A stretch of DNA of 64,000 nucleotides, from positions 16,254 to 80,253 of the forward strand of contig NCGO01000012.1 of assembly GCA_002256985.1 (NCBI GenBank). Direction: 5' to 3'. The position numbers were made by a program, and so were the translations under genes. Of the stretch, positions 9,925 to 22,565 are shown piece by piece; within the stretch, counting starts at the first letter, position 1; every line of letters begins with the position of its first letter. The notes under the pieces are model-generated. The model was not told the origin of the DNA, made no database searches, and worked only from the letters and a program-made list of their open reading frames with translations. This stretch comes from Novosphingobium sp. 28-62-57. Lineage in GTDB: Bacteria > Pseudomonadota > Alphaproteobacteria > Sphingomonadales > Sphingomonadaceae.

Positions 9925-12774
9925 ATGGCACTCCAACTGACCCTTTATCTGCTTGTGTTGCTCCCTTTCTTTGCCGCTTTGCTGATCGCAATGGTCAGTG
10001 CAAAGGGTTTGGCTTGGCATAGCGGTCTGGCTGCTGCGGGCAGTGCAGTCGGGCTTGTTATCGTGCTGGTCTTGGCCGGGCGCGTGCTTGATGGCGAGGT
10101 GTTGGCGGTATCGGCACCTTGGGTGCCTGCGCTAGGGCTTGATTTTGCGCTGATGCTCGATCCGCTGGGGCTGCTGTTTGCCCTGATGATCCTTGGCATC
10201 GGTTTGCTGGTGGTAATCTTCGGGCACTTTTACCTTGCCCCGACCGAGGCGACGGGGCGGTTCTTTGCCAGCCTGATGCTGTTTCAGGGGGCGATGCTGG
10301 GCATTGTCATTTCCGGCAACATCCTGCTTCTGCTGGTGTTCTGGGAACTGACCAGTCTGTCATCGTTCCTGCTGATCGGCTTTTGGAAGCACAAGGCCGA
10401 GGCGCGGCAGGGCGCGCGCATGGCGCTGGCGGTGACGGGCGGCGGCGGGCTGGTGCTGATTGCGGGCATGGTGCTGCTGGGCACGCTGGCCGGATCGTTT
10501 GATCTGATGACCATTTTGCAGCGCGGTGATCTTGTGCAGGCGTCAGCGCTTTATCCGGTGATGCTGATCCTGATTCTGATTGGCTGCTTCACCAAGTCGG
10601 CGCAGTTTCCGTTCCATTTCTGGTTGCCGCACGCGATGGCTGCGCCAACGCCGGTGAGTGCTTATCTGCATTCGGCCACGATGGTGAAGGCGGGCGTGTT
10701 CCTGCTGGCGCGGCTGTGGCCGGTGCTTTCGGGGACCGAGCTATATACCATCATCGTCAGCGGGACTGGGCTTATCACCATGTTGTTCGGCGCTTGGGTG
10801 GCATTGTTCCGGCATGATCTGAAGAGCATTCTGGCCTATTCCACGATCAGCCAGCTGGGCCTGCTGGTGATGCTGCTGGGCTTTTCGATCAAGCTGGCGG
10901 CTGTCGGCGCGGTGCTGCACATCATCAATCACGCCGCGTTCAAGGCGGCGCTGTTCATGTCGGCGGGGATTGTCGATCACGAAACGGGCACGCGCGATAT
11001 CCGCAAGTTGGGCGGGCTTGTCAAAGCCATGCCGATCACGGCGCTGGTTGCCACCTTGGCCGCAGCGTCGATGGCAGGACTTCCGCCCTTTGGGGGCTTC
11101 ATTTCGAAAGAGATGATGCTGGACGAAACGCTGCATATCGCCCTGTTCGGGCTGCCATGGCTGGTGCCGTTGGTAGCAACGGTGGCGGCCACCTTGTCGG
11201 TCGCCTATTCGCTGCGGTTTGCGATTCACCTGTTCTTCGGCGAGCCGCGCGATGTGCAGGTTCATGCCAAAGCGCATGATCCGGGGGCGGGCATGTGGGC
11301 ATCGCCAGCGTTTCTGGTGGTGCTGGCGGTGCTGCTGGGCCTGATCCCGATGGCGCTGGCAGGGCCGCTCGTTTCCGCTGCGGCAGGTGCGGTGCTGGGC
11401 GAGGTGGCACCGCCGCTGGGGCTGGCGTTGTGGCATGGGATCAACCCGGCGCTGGGAATGAGCGTGGCTGCTGTAGTGGCCGGCACACTGCTGCTGTGGC
11501 AACACGCACCGCTGCTGCGCGCTTATCAGAGCGTGCGCCACCTTGATGCCAAGGTCCTGTTCGAACGCGTGATGGCGTTTGCCGACAAGCGTGTGCGCAA
11601 GTTGATCGTGGCGCTGCACAGGCCATCGCTGCAACGCATGTTGCTTGCCGCCTTCGCGGTGGTTGTTGCGCTGTTTATCGAAGGAGCAATGGACGGTGGC
11701 GGAAGCCTGACCGGTCCGCGCGTCGGCCAACCCGCTTCGGTGGTGGCAGTGATCGCTTGGGGGCTGCTGATCGCGGCCACGATTGCGGTGGTGCTGGCCC
11801 AGCGCCAGCGGTTTCTGGTGCTGGTCTATGTCAGCGTGATCGGCTTGGTCATCGCTTTGGCGTTCGTCCACCTTTCGGCCCCCGATCTGGCTTTGACGCA
11901 GATTTCGGTCGAGGTGGTCACGATCCTGCTGCTGTTGCTGGCGCTGAACCTCCTGCCCAAGACGCCGCCGCAATTGTCGAGCAAGGGCAGGCGTTTGCGC
12001 GATGGCATGCTGGCGTTGGCAGGTGGATTGGGCGTGGGCGGCGCGGCCTGGGCGATGCTGACGCGCAATGCCAATGATCCGATATCGGCCTATCACATCG
12101 CCAACAGCTACACCGGCGGAGGCGGGACCAATATCGTCAACGTCACGCTGGTCGATTTCCGCGGCTTTGACACGCTTGGCGAGATTATCGTGCTGGGGAT
12201 TGCGGGCCTTGCCATCTATGCCCTGCTCGATACGGCAACGCGGGGTGCAGCCGGGGCGCGGCTGGGAACGTGGCAGGAGGACATGCCGCATTCGCCCGAA
12301 CGCCACCCGGTGATGTTCGTAATGGCCACGCGCATCCTGCTGCCGCTGGTGCTGGCGGTGGGGATCTACATCTTCCTGCGCGGCCATAACGAGCCTGGCG
12401 GCGGCTTCATCGCGGCACTGGTGATCGCGATTGCGTTCCTGCTGCAATATCTGGCCTCAGGCTTTGACTGGACCGATGCGCGCCGCAAGGTGGGGGAGCA
12501 TTTGCTGATCGGGTCCGGGGTTCTGGTGGCGCTGGCAACGGGGCTGGGATCACTGGTGTTCGGTGCCAATTTCCTGACCAGTGCGTTCGGCTATTTCGAT
12601 ATTCCGCTTGTGGGCGAGGTGGAACTGGCAACTGCCATGCTGTTTGACATCGGCGTGCTGGCGGTGGTGTTTGGTGCGGTCATGATGGCGCTGGCGCAGC
12701 TTAGCCAGATTGCCCAACGGGCTGCGCGCGCCCATGCTGCCAGCCTTGCCGCGCAGCAGGAGGAGGGCCAATGA
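9925..12774 (+). CDS. mrpA: Mrp/Pha cation:proton antiporter, fused subunits A and B
   Basis: The 949-residue membrane protein carries a NuoL-like MrpA portion and, in its last 160 residues or so, an MrpB domain (from [15 protein letters not shown], with GHNEPGGGF). The MrpA part keeps the paired proton-path residues E141 (FWELTS) and K224 ([14 protein letters not shown]). Separate MrpA (about 800 aa) and MrpB (about 140 aa) are usual in Bacillus, while the A-B fusion is known from rhizobial PhaAB. With the five following genes it forms a multisubunit sodium or potassium/proton antiporter for alkali and salt tolerance. It overlaps mrpC by 4 nt (ATGA). AGGAG lies about 15 nt upstream, an unusually long spacing. 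Confidence 0.95.
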   Translation: MALQLTLYLLVLLPFFAALLIAMVSAKGLAWHSGLAAAGSAVGLVIVLVLAGRVLDGEVLAVSAPWVPALGLDFALMLDPLGLLFALMILGIGLLVVIFGHFYLAPTEATGRFFASLMLFQGAMLGIVISGNILLLLVFWELTSLSSFLLIGFWKHKAEARQGARMALAVTGGGGLVLIAGMVLLGTLAGSFDLMTILQRGDLVQASALYPVMLILILIGCFTKSAQFPFHFWLPHAMAAPTPVSAYLHSATMVKAGVFLLARLWPVLSGTELYTIIVSGTGLITMLFGAWVALFRHDLKSILAYSTISQLGLLVMLLGFSIKLAAVGAVLHIINHAAFKAALFMSAGIVDHETGTRDIRKLGGLVKAMPITALVATLAAASMAGLPPFGGFISKEMMLDETLHIALFGLPWLVPLVATVAATLSVAYSLRFAIHLFFGEPRDVQVHAKAHDPGAGMWASPAFLVVLAVLLGLIPMALAGPLVSAAAGAVLGEVAPPLGLALWHGINPALGMSVAAVVAGTLLLWQHAPLLRAYQSVRHLDAKVLFERVMAFADKRVRKLIVALHRPSLQRMLLAAFAVVVALFIEGAMDGGGSLTGPRVGQPASVVAVIAWGLLIAATIAVVLAQRQRFLVLVYVSVIGLVIALAFVHLSAPDLALTQISVEVVTILLLLLALNLLPKTPPQLSSKGRRLRDGMLALAGGLGVGGAAWAMLTRNANDPISAYHIANSYTGGGGTNIVNVTLVDFRGFDTLGEIIVLGIAGLAIYALLDTATRGAAGARLGTWQEDMPHSPERHPVMFVMATRILLPLVLAVGIYIFLRGHNEPGGGFIAALVIAIAFLLQYLASGFDWTDARRKVGEHLLIGSGVLVALATGLGSLVFGANFLTSAFGYFDIPLVGEVELATAMLFDIGVLAVVFGAVMMALAQLSQIAQRAARAHAASLAAQQEEGQ

Positions 12775-13151
12775 CCCTCGAATTTCTGGTCGCCAGCGCC
12801 ATTGGCGTTTTGGTGGCGGGCGGCATCTATCTTTCGCTGCGGGCGCGGACGTTTCAGGTTGTACTGGGGCTTACGCTGTTTTCCTATGCGGTGAACCTGT
12901 TCCTCTTTGCGTCCGGGCGCTTGACGATTGATCGTCCGCCAATCCTGCAAAAGGGTGTTACCGACTATGCCGATCCTTTGCCGCAGGCGCTTGTCCTGAC
13001 GGCCATCGTGATCACTTTCGGGATGACGGCGCTGGCAGTGGTGCTCTCTCTGCGCAGCTTTCTGGAAACCGGCAGCGATCAGGTTGATGGCAACGAATGT
13101 GCTGGCGATCAGGATGATTGCTCAGACGTGACCGCAGAGCCGCACGGATGA
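12771..13151 (+). CDS. mrpC: Mrp antiporter subunit C
   Basis: The 126-residue protein has three predicted membrane helices and is NuoK-like. It includes the motif DPLPQALVLTAIVITFG, the hallmark of MrpC. The last 25 residues or so are an acidic hydrophilic tail (CAGDQDDCSDV). Both ends overlap the neighbouring mrp genes by ATGA, indicating translational coupling. Confidence 0.93.
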   Translation: MTLEFLVASAIGVLVAGGIYLSLRARTFQVVLGLTLFSYAVNLFLFASGRLTIDRPPILQKGVTDYADPLPQALVLTAIVITFGMTALAVVLSLRSFLETGSDQVDGNECAGDQDDCSDVTAEPHG

Positions 13152-14665
13152 GTGCTGCATCGCACCTGGCCATCGCGCCCATCGTGATCCCCGCACTAGC
13201 GGCACCGATTGCGCTGCTGGTCATGCGCCGAAGGCGGTGGCTGGGCGTCGGCATCGGTTTTGCGTCCTGTCTGGCAATGCTGGCTGCGGCGTTAATTCTG
13301 CTCGTTGCTGCCGGGGACGGCACGATCCGCACATATGAATTGGGTGAATGGCCTGCGCCGTTCGGCATTGTGCTGGTGGTTGACCGGCTTTCGGCCATCA
13401 TGCTGACTTTGGCGGCCAGTCTGTCGCTGATTGCCCTAACCCACGCAGTTATCACGCGGGCCGACCGCAAGGGCTGGCACTTTCACTCGCTGTTCCAGTT
13501 TCAGATGATGGGCCTGAACGGCGCATTCCTGACCGGCGACTTGTTCAACCTCTTCGTGTTTTTCGAAGTGCTGCTGATCGCCTCTTATGGTCTGATGCTG
13601 CACGGGCAGGGGCCTGCGCGGCTGAAGGCGGGTGTGCAGTATGTGATCGTCAATATCGTCGGCTCTTCGCTGTTCCTGATTGCGCTCGGCCTGCTCTATG
13701 CGTTGACGGGCACGCTCAACATGGCGGACATGGGCCTGCGGGTGGCAGCGATTGCGCCCGATGATCAGAGTCTGTTGCGCGTTGCGGCGCTGCTGCTGTC
13801 CAGTGTCTTTGCGCTGAAAGCGGCGATTGTGCCGCTGCACCTTTGGTTGCCGCGCACGTATGCGGTTTCCTCGCCAGCGGTTGCGGCGCTGTTTGCGATC
13901 ATGACCAAAGTGGGCGTCTATGCTATGATCCGCGTGATCCCGCAAGTCTTTGGCGATGACGCAGGCGCTGCGGCGTGGGTGCCTGCGCCCTATCTGCTGC
14001 CTGCCGCGATAGTGACCGCCATTGTGGGCTTTGCCGGGGTGTTCGTGGCCCGCGAACTGTCGGAACAGGCGGCATATGCCGTGATCGGGTCCACCGGCAC
14101 CCTGATGATCGCCGTGGCCGGATGGCAGCAGGACACGCTGGGCGCTGCAATTTATTACCTCGTCCATTCGACCTTTGCCGGGGCGGCGCTGTTTCTGGTG
14201 GCCGATATCGTGGCCCGCCGCCGCGCGAGCTATGCGGACCGGGCCGTGCCCGGGCCCATGTTCCAGCAAAGGCAATTGCTTGCCCTGCTGTTCATGGGTG
14301 CGGCCATCGCGGCGACGGGCTTGCCGCCGCTGTCGGGCTTTATTGGCAAGCTGTTGATCCTGCGCTCTGTCACCGATGTGGCGGGCTGGGGTTGGGCATG
14401 GGGTGCGATTTTGGGCACGACCCTGATCGGTGTGATCGGCTTTGCCCGCACGGGTAGCGCGATTTTCTGGAAGGAAGCAGAGGCTTCTGCCGGTTACCAG
14501 CCGCCGCCTGTTTCGAGCGCCGATCTGACCGCGCCGATCATGGCGTTGGCGCTGCTTGCTGGCCTGTCTGCCGGAGCGGGGCCGGTTACCGATTATGGCA
14601 CGGCAGCAGCAGAGCAGGTGCTTGATCGTGCCGCCACCGCCCGCGCCGTTCTGGGAGGACGCTGA
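13148..14665 (+). CDS. mrpD: Mrp antiporter subunit D
   Basis: The 505-residue polytopic protein is of the NuoM/NuoN type. It keeps E140 (FFEVLL) and K224 (LKAAIVPLHLWLPRTY), which correspond to the essential Glu/Lys pair of MrpD. The ATG at 13148 overlaps the mrpC stop as ATGA, so it is preferred over an upstream in-frame start at 13118. Confidence 0.94.
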   Translation: MSAASHLAIAPIVIPALAAPIALLVMRRRRWLGVGIGFASCLAMLAAALILLVAAGDGTIRTYELGEWPAPFGIVLVVDRLSAIMLTLAASLSLIALTHAVITRADRKGWHFHSLFQFQMMGLNGAFLTGDLFNLFVFFEVLLIASYGLMLHGQGPARLKAGVQYVIVNIVGSSLFLIALGLLYALTGTLNMADMGLRVAAIAPDDQSLLRVAALLLSSVFALKAAIVPLHLWLPRTYAVSSPAVAALFAIMTKVGVYAMIRVIPQVFGDDAGAAAWVPAPYLLPAAIVTAIVGFAGVFVARELSEQAAYAVIGSTGTLMIAVAGWQQDTLGAAIYYLVHSTFAGAALFLVADIVARRRASYADRAVPGPMFQQRQLLALLFMGAAIAATGLPPLSGFIGKLLILRSVTDVAGWGWAWGAILGTTLIGVIGFARTGSAIFWKEAEASAGYQPPPVSSADLTAPIMALALLAGLSAGAGPVTDYGTAAAEQVLDRAATARAVLGGR

Positions 14666-14666
14666 C

Positions 14667-15152
14667 ATGCGCCGCCTGATCCCGCATCCCGGCCTGTCGG
14701 TCCTGCTGGTCATCGTCTGGCTGCTGATGGCCAATGCGATTACCGCAGGCGGATTGCTGATGGGCATCGTGATCGGCATTCTGCTGCCGCTGTTTACCGC
14801 GCCGTTTTGGCCGGGTCGGCCCTCGGTCAATTATAGCGCTGGGCTTGCCTTCATCGCGCTGGTCCTGTGGGACATTATCGTGGCCAACTTCGAAGTGGCC
14901 GCGATTATCCTGTTCCGCCGCAATCGCGATCTGCGGCCTGCGTGGCTGACCATCCCGCTGGAGCTGGATACGCCCGAGGCCATCACCGTGCTGGCCGGGA
15001 CCATCAGCCTGACGCCGGGCACAGTATCGGCAGACGTCTCATCGTGCGGCAATTTCCTGCTGGTCCACGCCCTTCACGCGCCCGATCCCGCAAGCGAGAT
15101 TGCGCGGATCAAGTCGCGATATGAAGCCCGCCTGAAAGGGGTCTTCAAATGA
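14667..15152 (+). CDS. mrpE: Mrp antiporter subunit E
   Basis: The 161-residue protein has N-terminal hydrophobic helices and the MrpE C-terminal motif LANSISLTPGT (here LAGTISLTPGTVSADV). The start at 14667 has GGGAGG 8 nt upstream and lies one base after the mrpD stop. It ends in an ATGA overlap with mrpF. Confidence 0.93.
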   Translation: MRRLIPHPGLSVLLVIVWLLMANAITAGGLLMGIVIGILLPLFTAPFWPGRPSVNYSAGLAFIALVLWDIIVANFEVAAIILFRRNRDLRPAWLTIPLELDTPEAITVLAGTISLTPGTVSADVSSCGNFLLVHALHAPDPASEIARIKSRYEARLKGVFK

Positions 15153-15418
15153 TCGAATATGCTGTTGGCTATGCCTTCGTCTGTCTGGCGCTGGCCTTGT
15201 GCTGCAACGTGTGGCGATTGCTGAAGGGGCCGACCATTGGCGACCGGATCGTGGCGCTCGACACGATGGTCATCAACGTGATCGCCGTGATCGTCCTGAT
15301 CGGCATCGCCACCGCACGCGGCACTTATTACGAGGCGGCGCTGATCCTGGCCATGGTGGGCTTCATCAGCACGGTCGCTTACTGCAAGTTCCTGCTGCGC
15401 GGGGACATTGTGGAATGA
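15149..15418 (+). CDS. mrpF: Mrp antiporter subunit F
   Basis: The 89-residue protein has three membrane helices and the MrpF motif GPTIGDRIVALDTM near residue 30. It overlaps both neighbours by ATGA. It is the usual length for the family. Confidence 0.93.
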   Translation: MIEYAVGYAFVCLALALCCNVWRLLKGPTIGDRIVALDTMVINVIAVIVLIGIATARGTYYEAALILAMVGFISTVAYCKFLLRGDIVE

Positions 15419-15843
15419 GTGTGCTCAATTCCCTTGCCGATTTGGCCATCAGCGCAATGATCGTGATCGGGGCCACTTTCGCGCTGATCGGCAGTTGGGG
15501 CATGGTCAGATTGCCCACGCTGATGGAGCGCCTGCACGGGCCGACCAAGGCAACGACGCTGGGTCTTGGCGGGATGCTGGTGGGGTCGATCCTGTTCTTT
15601 CATCTGGCCGAAGGCACGTGGGCGCTGCATGAACTGCTGATATCGCTGTTCCTGTTCATCACCGCGCCGATCTCGGCCAACATGATCGCCAAAGTGCATC
15701 TGCACCAGTTGCGGGTGAAGCCGGAGAATGGCGTGCTTGATCCCGTCGGTCCTGCTGGTCAGCCGCCCGTTCCATCGGCGGGCAGCAATTGGGCGACATA
15801 TGAAGCGCCACACGCGGCGTCAGCCGCAGCCACTTCGGAATAG
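15415..15843 (+). CDS. mrpG: Mrp antiporter subunit G
   Basis: The 142-residue protein contains GSWGMVRLPTLMERLHGPTKATTLG, the MrpG signature, and ITAPISANMIAK in the third helix. It closes the complete A/B-C-D-E-F-G set. The ATG at 15415 overlaps the mrpF stop. A hydrophilic proline-rich tail of about 40 residues follows the membrane part. Confidence 0.93.
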   Translation: MSVLNSLADLAISAMIVIGATFALIGSWGMVRLPTLMERLHGPTKATTLGLGGMLVGSILFFHLAEGTWALHELLISLFLFITAPISANMIAKVHLHQLRVKPENGVLDPVGPAGQPPVPSAGSNWATYEAPHAASAAATSE

Positions 15844-15847
15844 CCAA

Positions 15848-15869
15848 CCCCGGGATTGTCACCCCGGGG
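15848..15869. terminator. Hairpin between convergent mrpG and katG
   Basis: CCCCGGG and CCCCGGGG, separated by 7 nt (ATTGTCA), can form a strong GC stem in the 47-nt gap between the two convergent genes. There is no T tract on either side. A two-way terminator is therefore plausible but not certain. Confidence 0.45.
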
Positions 15870-15890
15870 CTGGAGCATTCAGATTACGTC

Positions 15891-18527
<2,637 letters not shown>

Positions 18528-20705
18528 ATGATCAAAATGTCCGCAATGAAAGCCGCGCTGGCAATCGGCGTAGCGATGGGAACGATGCCGATGGCAGCCT
18601 TGGCGCAAAGCGCTGCGGCTGATGGTGATGAAGCGCAGACGGCAGAAGAAATGGTCGTCGTCGGTCAGCGCCAGCAGTATCGCGGCGATGTGCCGCTTTC
18701 GGCGATCCCGCAGAGCGTGTCGGTCATCGATGCCAAGACGCTGCAGAACCTCAACATCACCCGGCTCGATACCGCGCTTGATCTTTCCAGCGGCGTCGCC
18801 CGTCAGAACAATTTCGGCGGTCTGTTTGATGGCTTTGCCATTCGCGGCTTTGCCGGGGACGAAAACTTTGCCGGCGGCGTGCTGGTCAATGGTTTCAATG
18901 CCGGTCGCGGCTATGGCGGCCCGCGCGATGCATCCAACATCGAAAAGATCGAAATCCTCAAAGGCCCGAACGGCGCAGTCTTTGGCCGGGGTGAGCCGGG
19001 CGGCACGATCAGCATCATCACGAAGAAGGCCAAGGTCGGTGAGACTTTCGGCAGCTTTGCGGTGCAGGGCGGCAGCTGGAACACCTTCCGCGTAGAAGCC
19101 GACTATAACCTTTCCCTCAGCGATACCGTGGCGATCCGTGTGAACGGGGCAGCGCAAGATGGCGACAGCTTCCGCGATGTGGTGCGGCAGACGCTGTACA
19201 CCGCCAATCCTTCCATCGTGTTCACGCCGAGCAAGGACACCAGCATCTCCTACGAGCTGGAGTTCATGAACAATCGCGTGCCCTTTGACCGTGGCACGAT
19301 TGCGGTGAACGGCCAACTTGGCGTGGTTGACCGGTCGACTTTCTTTGGCGAGCCGGGTGACGGGCGCATGGAAGTGAATGTGCTGGGCCATCAGGTGCAG
19401 TTCCAGCAAAAGCTGGGCGGAAACTGGTACTTCCTGGCGGGCCTCAGCTATCGCGAGACCGAGTTCAAAGGCTTTTCGAGCGAACCCGAACTTGATCCGA
19501 TCGGCACCAACCGCCGCCAGACGCTGGGCAAGCCGGGTAACTTCCTTGCCCGCCAGCGCCGCTCACGCGATTACAGCACCGACAATCTGGTCGTGCGCGG
19601 CGAAATTTCGGGGAACCTCTATACTGGTGGGATCAAGCACCACGTGCTGGTTGGGGCAGACTGGGACCGGTTCCGGATCGACCTGCTGCAGCTTCGTGGC
19701 CGTCCGGTAAACTACACGACTGGCGCACCGATAACGGCAGCAAACTATGCCGTCGATATCTTCAACCCGGTTTATGGCCAGACCCTCGCTTTGGGCGCTG
19801 CCCCGTTGACCAACACCTTTGAAACGCAAAAGGCTTGGGGCATCTATTTCCAGGATCAGATTGACCTTACCGACCGGCTGAAGCTGCGTGTTGGCGGGCG
19901 CTATGACAACTTCAACCAGACGGTGCTGAACCGCGCCAACAACCGCACCACCATTGTCAAACAGAAGCAGTTCAGCCCAACGGGCGGCGTGCTGTTTGAA
20001 ATCAACGATGATCTTTCGATCTTCGGCGGTTACGGCGAGGGGTATCGCCCCAACAGCGGCGTGGATGCTGCCAGCAATCCCTTCCCGGCTGAATTGAGCA
20101 AGTCCTACGAAGTGGGCCTGCGTCTGGGTGAGCCGGGCGGCCCGATCAGCGGGTCTATCGCAGCCTTCACGATGACCAAGAACAACATTCTGACCGCCGA
20201 TCCCAATCCGGCCAACGCCGGGTTCTCGATTGCCGGTGGGGCTGCGCGGTCTCGCGGGATTGAACTGGATTTCAACGCCAATCTGCCCGGCGACATCATG
20301 GTCATCGCCACTTACGCCTATCTTGATGCCAACTGGACCACGCAGGCAGGCGACAAGGATTTCGGTCTGACGATCAATCCCGGTGACCGACTGATCAACA
20401 TTCCGGCGCACGCGGCGAACCTCATTGCCAGCAAAGGCTTCATGATCGGCGAGCGGCGTTTCACGCTGGGCGGCGGGATCAACTATGTGGGCAAGCGGCT
20501 GGGTGAGACCGGTTCGACCTTTGAACTGCCGGGCTATGTCGTGGCCCGTCTGATGGCCAGCTTTGAACCGTCCGATGGGGTCAAGTTGACGGCGGACGTC
20601 ACCAACCTGTTCGACAAGCAGTTCTACACCGCCTCCTATGCGCGTCTGTGGGTTGCGCCGGGGGCACCGCGTGCCTTCAACGTGCGGGCGACTTTCTCGT
20701 TCTGA
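18528..20705 (+). CDS. TonB-dependent siderophore-type receptor
   Basis: This is an outer-membrane gated beta-barrel of about 725 residues. The signal peptide is MIKMSAMKAALAIGVAM ending AMAALAQ. A plug domain follows with VPLSAIPQSVSVID and EILKGPNGAVFGRGEPGGTISIITKKA, typical of ferric-siderophore receptors, and then the barrel, closing with the aromatic C-terminus VRATFSF. Earlier in-frame starts exist at 18477 and 18495. The ATG at 18528 gives the most normal signal peptide and leaves room for the -10 candidate at 18466. The ligand is unknown, and no siderophore synthesis genes are nearby. Confidence 0.88.
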   Translation: MIKMSAMKAALAIGVAMGTMPMAALAQSAAADGDEAQTAEEMVVVGQRQQYRGDVPLSAIPQSVSVIDAKTLQNLNITRLDTALDLSSGVARQNNFGGLFDGFAIRGFAGDENFAGGVLVNGFNAGRGYGGPRDASNIEKIEILKGPNGAVFGRGEPGGTISIITKKAKVGETFGSFAVQGGSWNTFRVEADYNLSLSDTVAIRVNGAAQDGDSFRDVVRQTLYTANPSIVFTPSKDTSISYELEFMNNRVPFDRGTIAVNGQLGVVDRSTFFGEPGDGRMEVNVLGHQVQFQQKLGGNWYFLAGLSYRETEFKGFSSEPELDPIGTNRRQTLGKPGNFLARQRRSRDYSTDNLVVRGEISGNLYTGGIKHHVLVGADWDRFRIDLLQLRGRPVNYTTGAPITAANYAVDIFNPVYGQTLALGAAPLTNTFETQKAWGIYFQDQIDLTDRLKLRVGGRYDNFNQTVLNRANNRTTIVKQKQFSPTGGVLFEINDDLSIFGGYGEGYRPNSGVDAASNPFPAELSKSYEVGLRLGEPGGPISGSIAAFTMTKNNILTADPNPANAGFSIAGGAARSRGIELDFNANLPGDIMVIATYAYLDANWTTQAGDKDFGLTINPGDRLINIPAHAANLIASKGFMIGERRFTLGGGINYVGKRLGETGSTFELPGYVVARLMASFEPSDGVKLTADVTNLFDKQFYTASYARLWVAPGAPRAFNVRATFSF

Positions 20706-20721
20706 TCAATTGACCTGATGC

Positions 20722-20756
20722 GGGGCAGGCAGGGGAACCTGTCTGCCCCTTTGTTT
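20722..20756 (+). terminator. Rho-independent terminator after the TonB receptor
   Basis: A 12-bp stem (GGGGCAGGCAGG with CCTGTCTGCCCC, one G-U pair) with a GGAA loop is followed by TTTGTTT. It separates the receptor from the catabolic genes downstream. Confidence 0.85.
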
Positions 20757-20799
20757 GAGCGCGATTGACAGGTTCGGGCAGGATAGGGACGCTGGGCAG

Positions 20800-21729
20800 A
20801 TGACATTTCTTTACCACGGGATGGAAGCGCGCGGGGCGGTCTGGGCCGAAATCTTTGCAACGCGTGTGCCGCAACTGCCGTTTCGGCGCTGGGGCATCGA
20901 TGCGGTTGACCCGGCCACGGTGAAATACCTTGCCGCATGGATTGCACCTGCCGATTTCATCGCGCAGTTCCCCAATCTTGAGGTGCTGTTCAGCGTCGGC
21001 GCCGGGATTGATCAGTTGCCGCTGGCCGCCCTGCCACCGCAAGTGCGGGTCGTGCGCATGGTGGAACAAGGCATCATTACCGGCATGGCCGAATATGTCG
21101 CCATGGCCTGCCTTGCGCTGCACCGCGATCTGCCGTTTTTCATCACCGAACAGCGTGCAGGACGCTGGTCCTACCGCCACACCCGGCTGGCTGCGGAAAC
21201 GCGCATCGGCATCATGGGGCTTGGTGAACTGGGCAAGGCGGCGCTGGAAATGCTAAAGCCGCTGGGCTTTGCGCTATCGGGCTGGAGCCGCAGTGCGCAC
21301 GAGATCCCCGGCGTCGAATGCTTTGCCGGGGCGGCTGGCTTTGACGCCTTTCTGGCACAGGCAAACATCTTCGTATGCCTTTTGCCGTTGACCGAGCAGA
21401 CACGCGGCATTCTATGCCGTGATACCTTTGCCAAGATGCCATCGGGCAGTGCCGTGATCAATGCCGGGCGCGGCGGGCATCTGGTGGCCGACGATCTGAT
21501 CGCCATGCTCGATTCCGGCCATTTGCGCGCGGCCATGCTTGATGTGACAGAGCCTGAACCGCTGCCGGATGGGCATCCATTCTACTGCCATCCCGCCATA
21601 TTTCTGACCCCGCACGTTGCTGCGGAAACCCGCCACACCACGGCGGGCGGAGTGCTGGCAGACAATGTCTTGCGGCTGCTCGCAGGTGATCCGTTGCTGG
21701 GCGAGGTGGACCGGACTCGCGGCTATTGA
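20800..21729 (+). CDS. GhrA-like glyoxylate/hydroxypyruvate reductase (D-2-hydroxyacid dehydrogenase)
   Basis: The 309-residue protein reduces 2-keto acids such as glyoxylate or hydroxypyruvate with NAD(P)H, judged by family. The nucleotide-binding motif is GIMGLGELGKAA (about 145-156). The catalytic Arg lies in NAGRGGHLV, and the histidine in FLTPHVAAET replaces the longer loop of PdxB/SerA types, as in GhrA. The ATG at 20800 follows the terminator by 43 nt. An earlier in-frame TTG/GTG-type start lies within the hairpin tail and was rejected. The true substrate is not shown by the sequence. Confidence 0.8.
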   Translation: MTFLYHGMEARGAVWAEIFATRVPQLPFRRWGIDAVDPATVKYLAAWIAPADFIAQFPNLEVLFSVGAGIDQLPLAALPPQVRVVRMVEQGIITGMAEYVAMACLALHRDLPFFITEQRAGRWSYRHTRLAAETRIGIMGLGELGKAALEMLKPLGFALSGWSRSAHEIPGVECFAGAAGFDAFLAQANIFVCLLPLTEQTRGILCRDTFAKMPSGSAVINAGRGGHLVADDLIAMLDSGHLRAAMLDVTEPEPLPDGHPFYCHPAIFLTPHVAAETRHTTAGGVLADNVLRLLAGDPLLGEVDRTRGY

Positions 21730-21890
21730 ACTGCGGCACTTTGTGCTGTGACATGCGCGAAAAGAAGTGGATGGAGGCTCTGCAAGAACGTGAACGGATG
21801 CAATTTCTGCTTCGCAAGTGGTGATCTTCAAGCGTTGCCAATTGCTGTCCGGCCAGGTCGGAAGCTTCAGATAGGGATGGATTGAACGCC

Positions 21891-22565
21891 ATGAGCACCG
21901 CTGTTTTCACCCCCAAGTTCATCAGTTTCGATTGCTATGGCACGCTAACGCGCTTCCGCATGACCGAGATGGCAACCGCGTTCTACGCTGATCGTCTTCC
22001 TGCCGAAGCATTGCCAGAATTCTGCAAGGACTGGAGTGCCTACCGCCTTGATGAAGTGCTCGGCGCGTGGAAGCCTTATCGCGATGTCATCGCCAATTCG
22101 CTTGAGCGTTGTTCAAAGAAGTGGGGTGTGGAGTTCCGCGAGGCGGAGGCTGATGCAGTATATGAAGCCGTTCCCACTTGGGGTCCGCATGAGGATGTAC
22201 CCGGCGGCCTTTCCAAAATCTGCGACAAGATCCCGCTGGTGATCCTGTCCAATGCGATGAACAGCCAGATCATGGACAACGTGGGCATGCTCGGCGCGAC
22301 TTTCCACCGGGTCTATACCGCGCAAAGCGCGCAGGCTTACAAGCCGCGTATGCAGGCCTTTGAATATATGTTCGATCAGCTGGGCATGGGGCCTGAAGTC
22401 GGCATGCATGTCTCGTCCAGCTTCCGCTATGATCAGAACACGGCGACCGATCTGGGCTTTGGCTGCCGGGTATTCATCGGGCGCGGGCATGAGCCTTCGA
22501 ACGCGAACTATCGCGATGTCGAAATCCCGCACATCGGCGCGCTGCCAGCCGTGGTGGGCCTCTGA
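21891..22565 (+). CDS. HAD hydrolase annotated-style 'haloacid dehalogenase type II', active site altered
   Basis: The 224-residue protein has the L-2-haloacid dehalogenase layout: nucleophile D14 in FDCYGTLT, S120-N121 in LSNAM, K151 in YKPR and D181. The canonical SSNxWD loop is replaced by SSSFRYD (175-181), so the Asn that helps position the water is missing. True dehalogenase activity is therefore doubtful, and a phosphatase-like or other role is possible. AGGGATGG is spaced 10 nt from the ATG at 21891, favouring it over TTG at 21882. The stop overlaps the next start (TGATG), tying it to the ABC importer operon. Confidence 0.75.
   Translation: MSTAVFTPKFISFDCYGTLTRFRMTEMATAFYADRLPAEALPEFCKDWSAYRLDEVLGAWKPYRDVIANSLERCSKKWGVEFREAEADAVYEAVPTWGPHEDVPGGLSKICDKIPLVILSNAMNSQIMDNVGMLGATFHRVYTAQSAQAYKPRMQAFEYMFDQLGMGPEVGMHVSSSFRYDQNTATDLGFGCRVFIGRGHEPSNANYRDVEIPHIGALPAVVGL

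Noticed and set aside
10741-12447. A 568-codon open frame on the minus strand, opposite mrpA
   Set aside because: The product is Gln/Arg/His-rich low-complexity, and the opposite strand is an unmistakable antiporter subunit.
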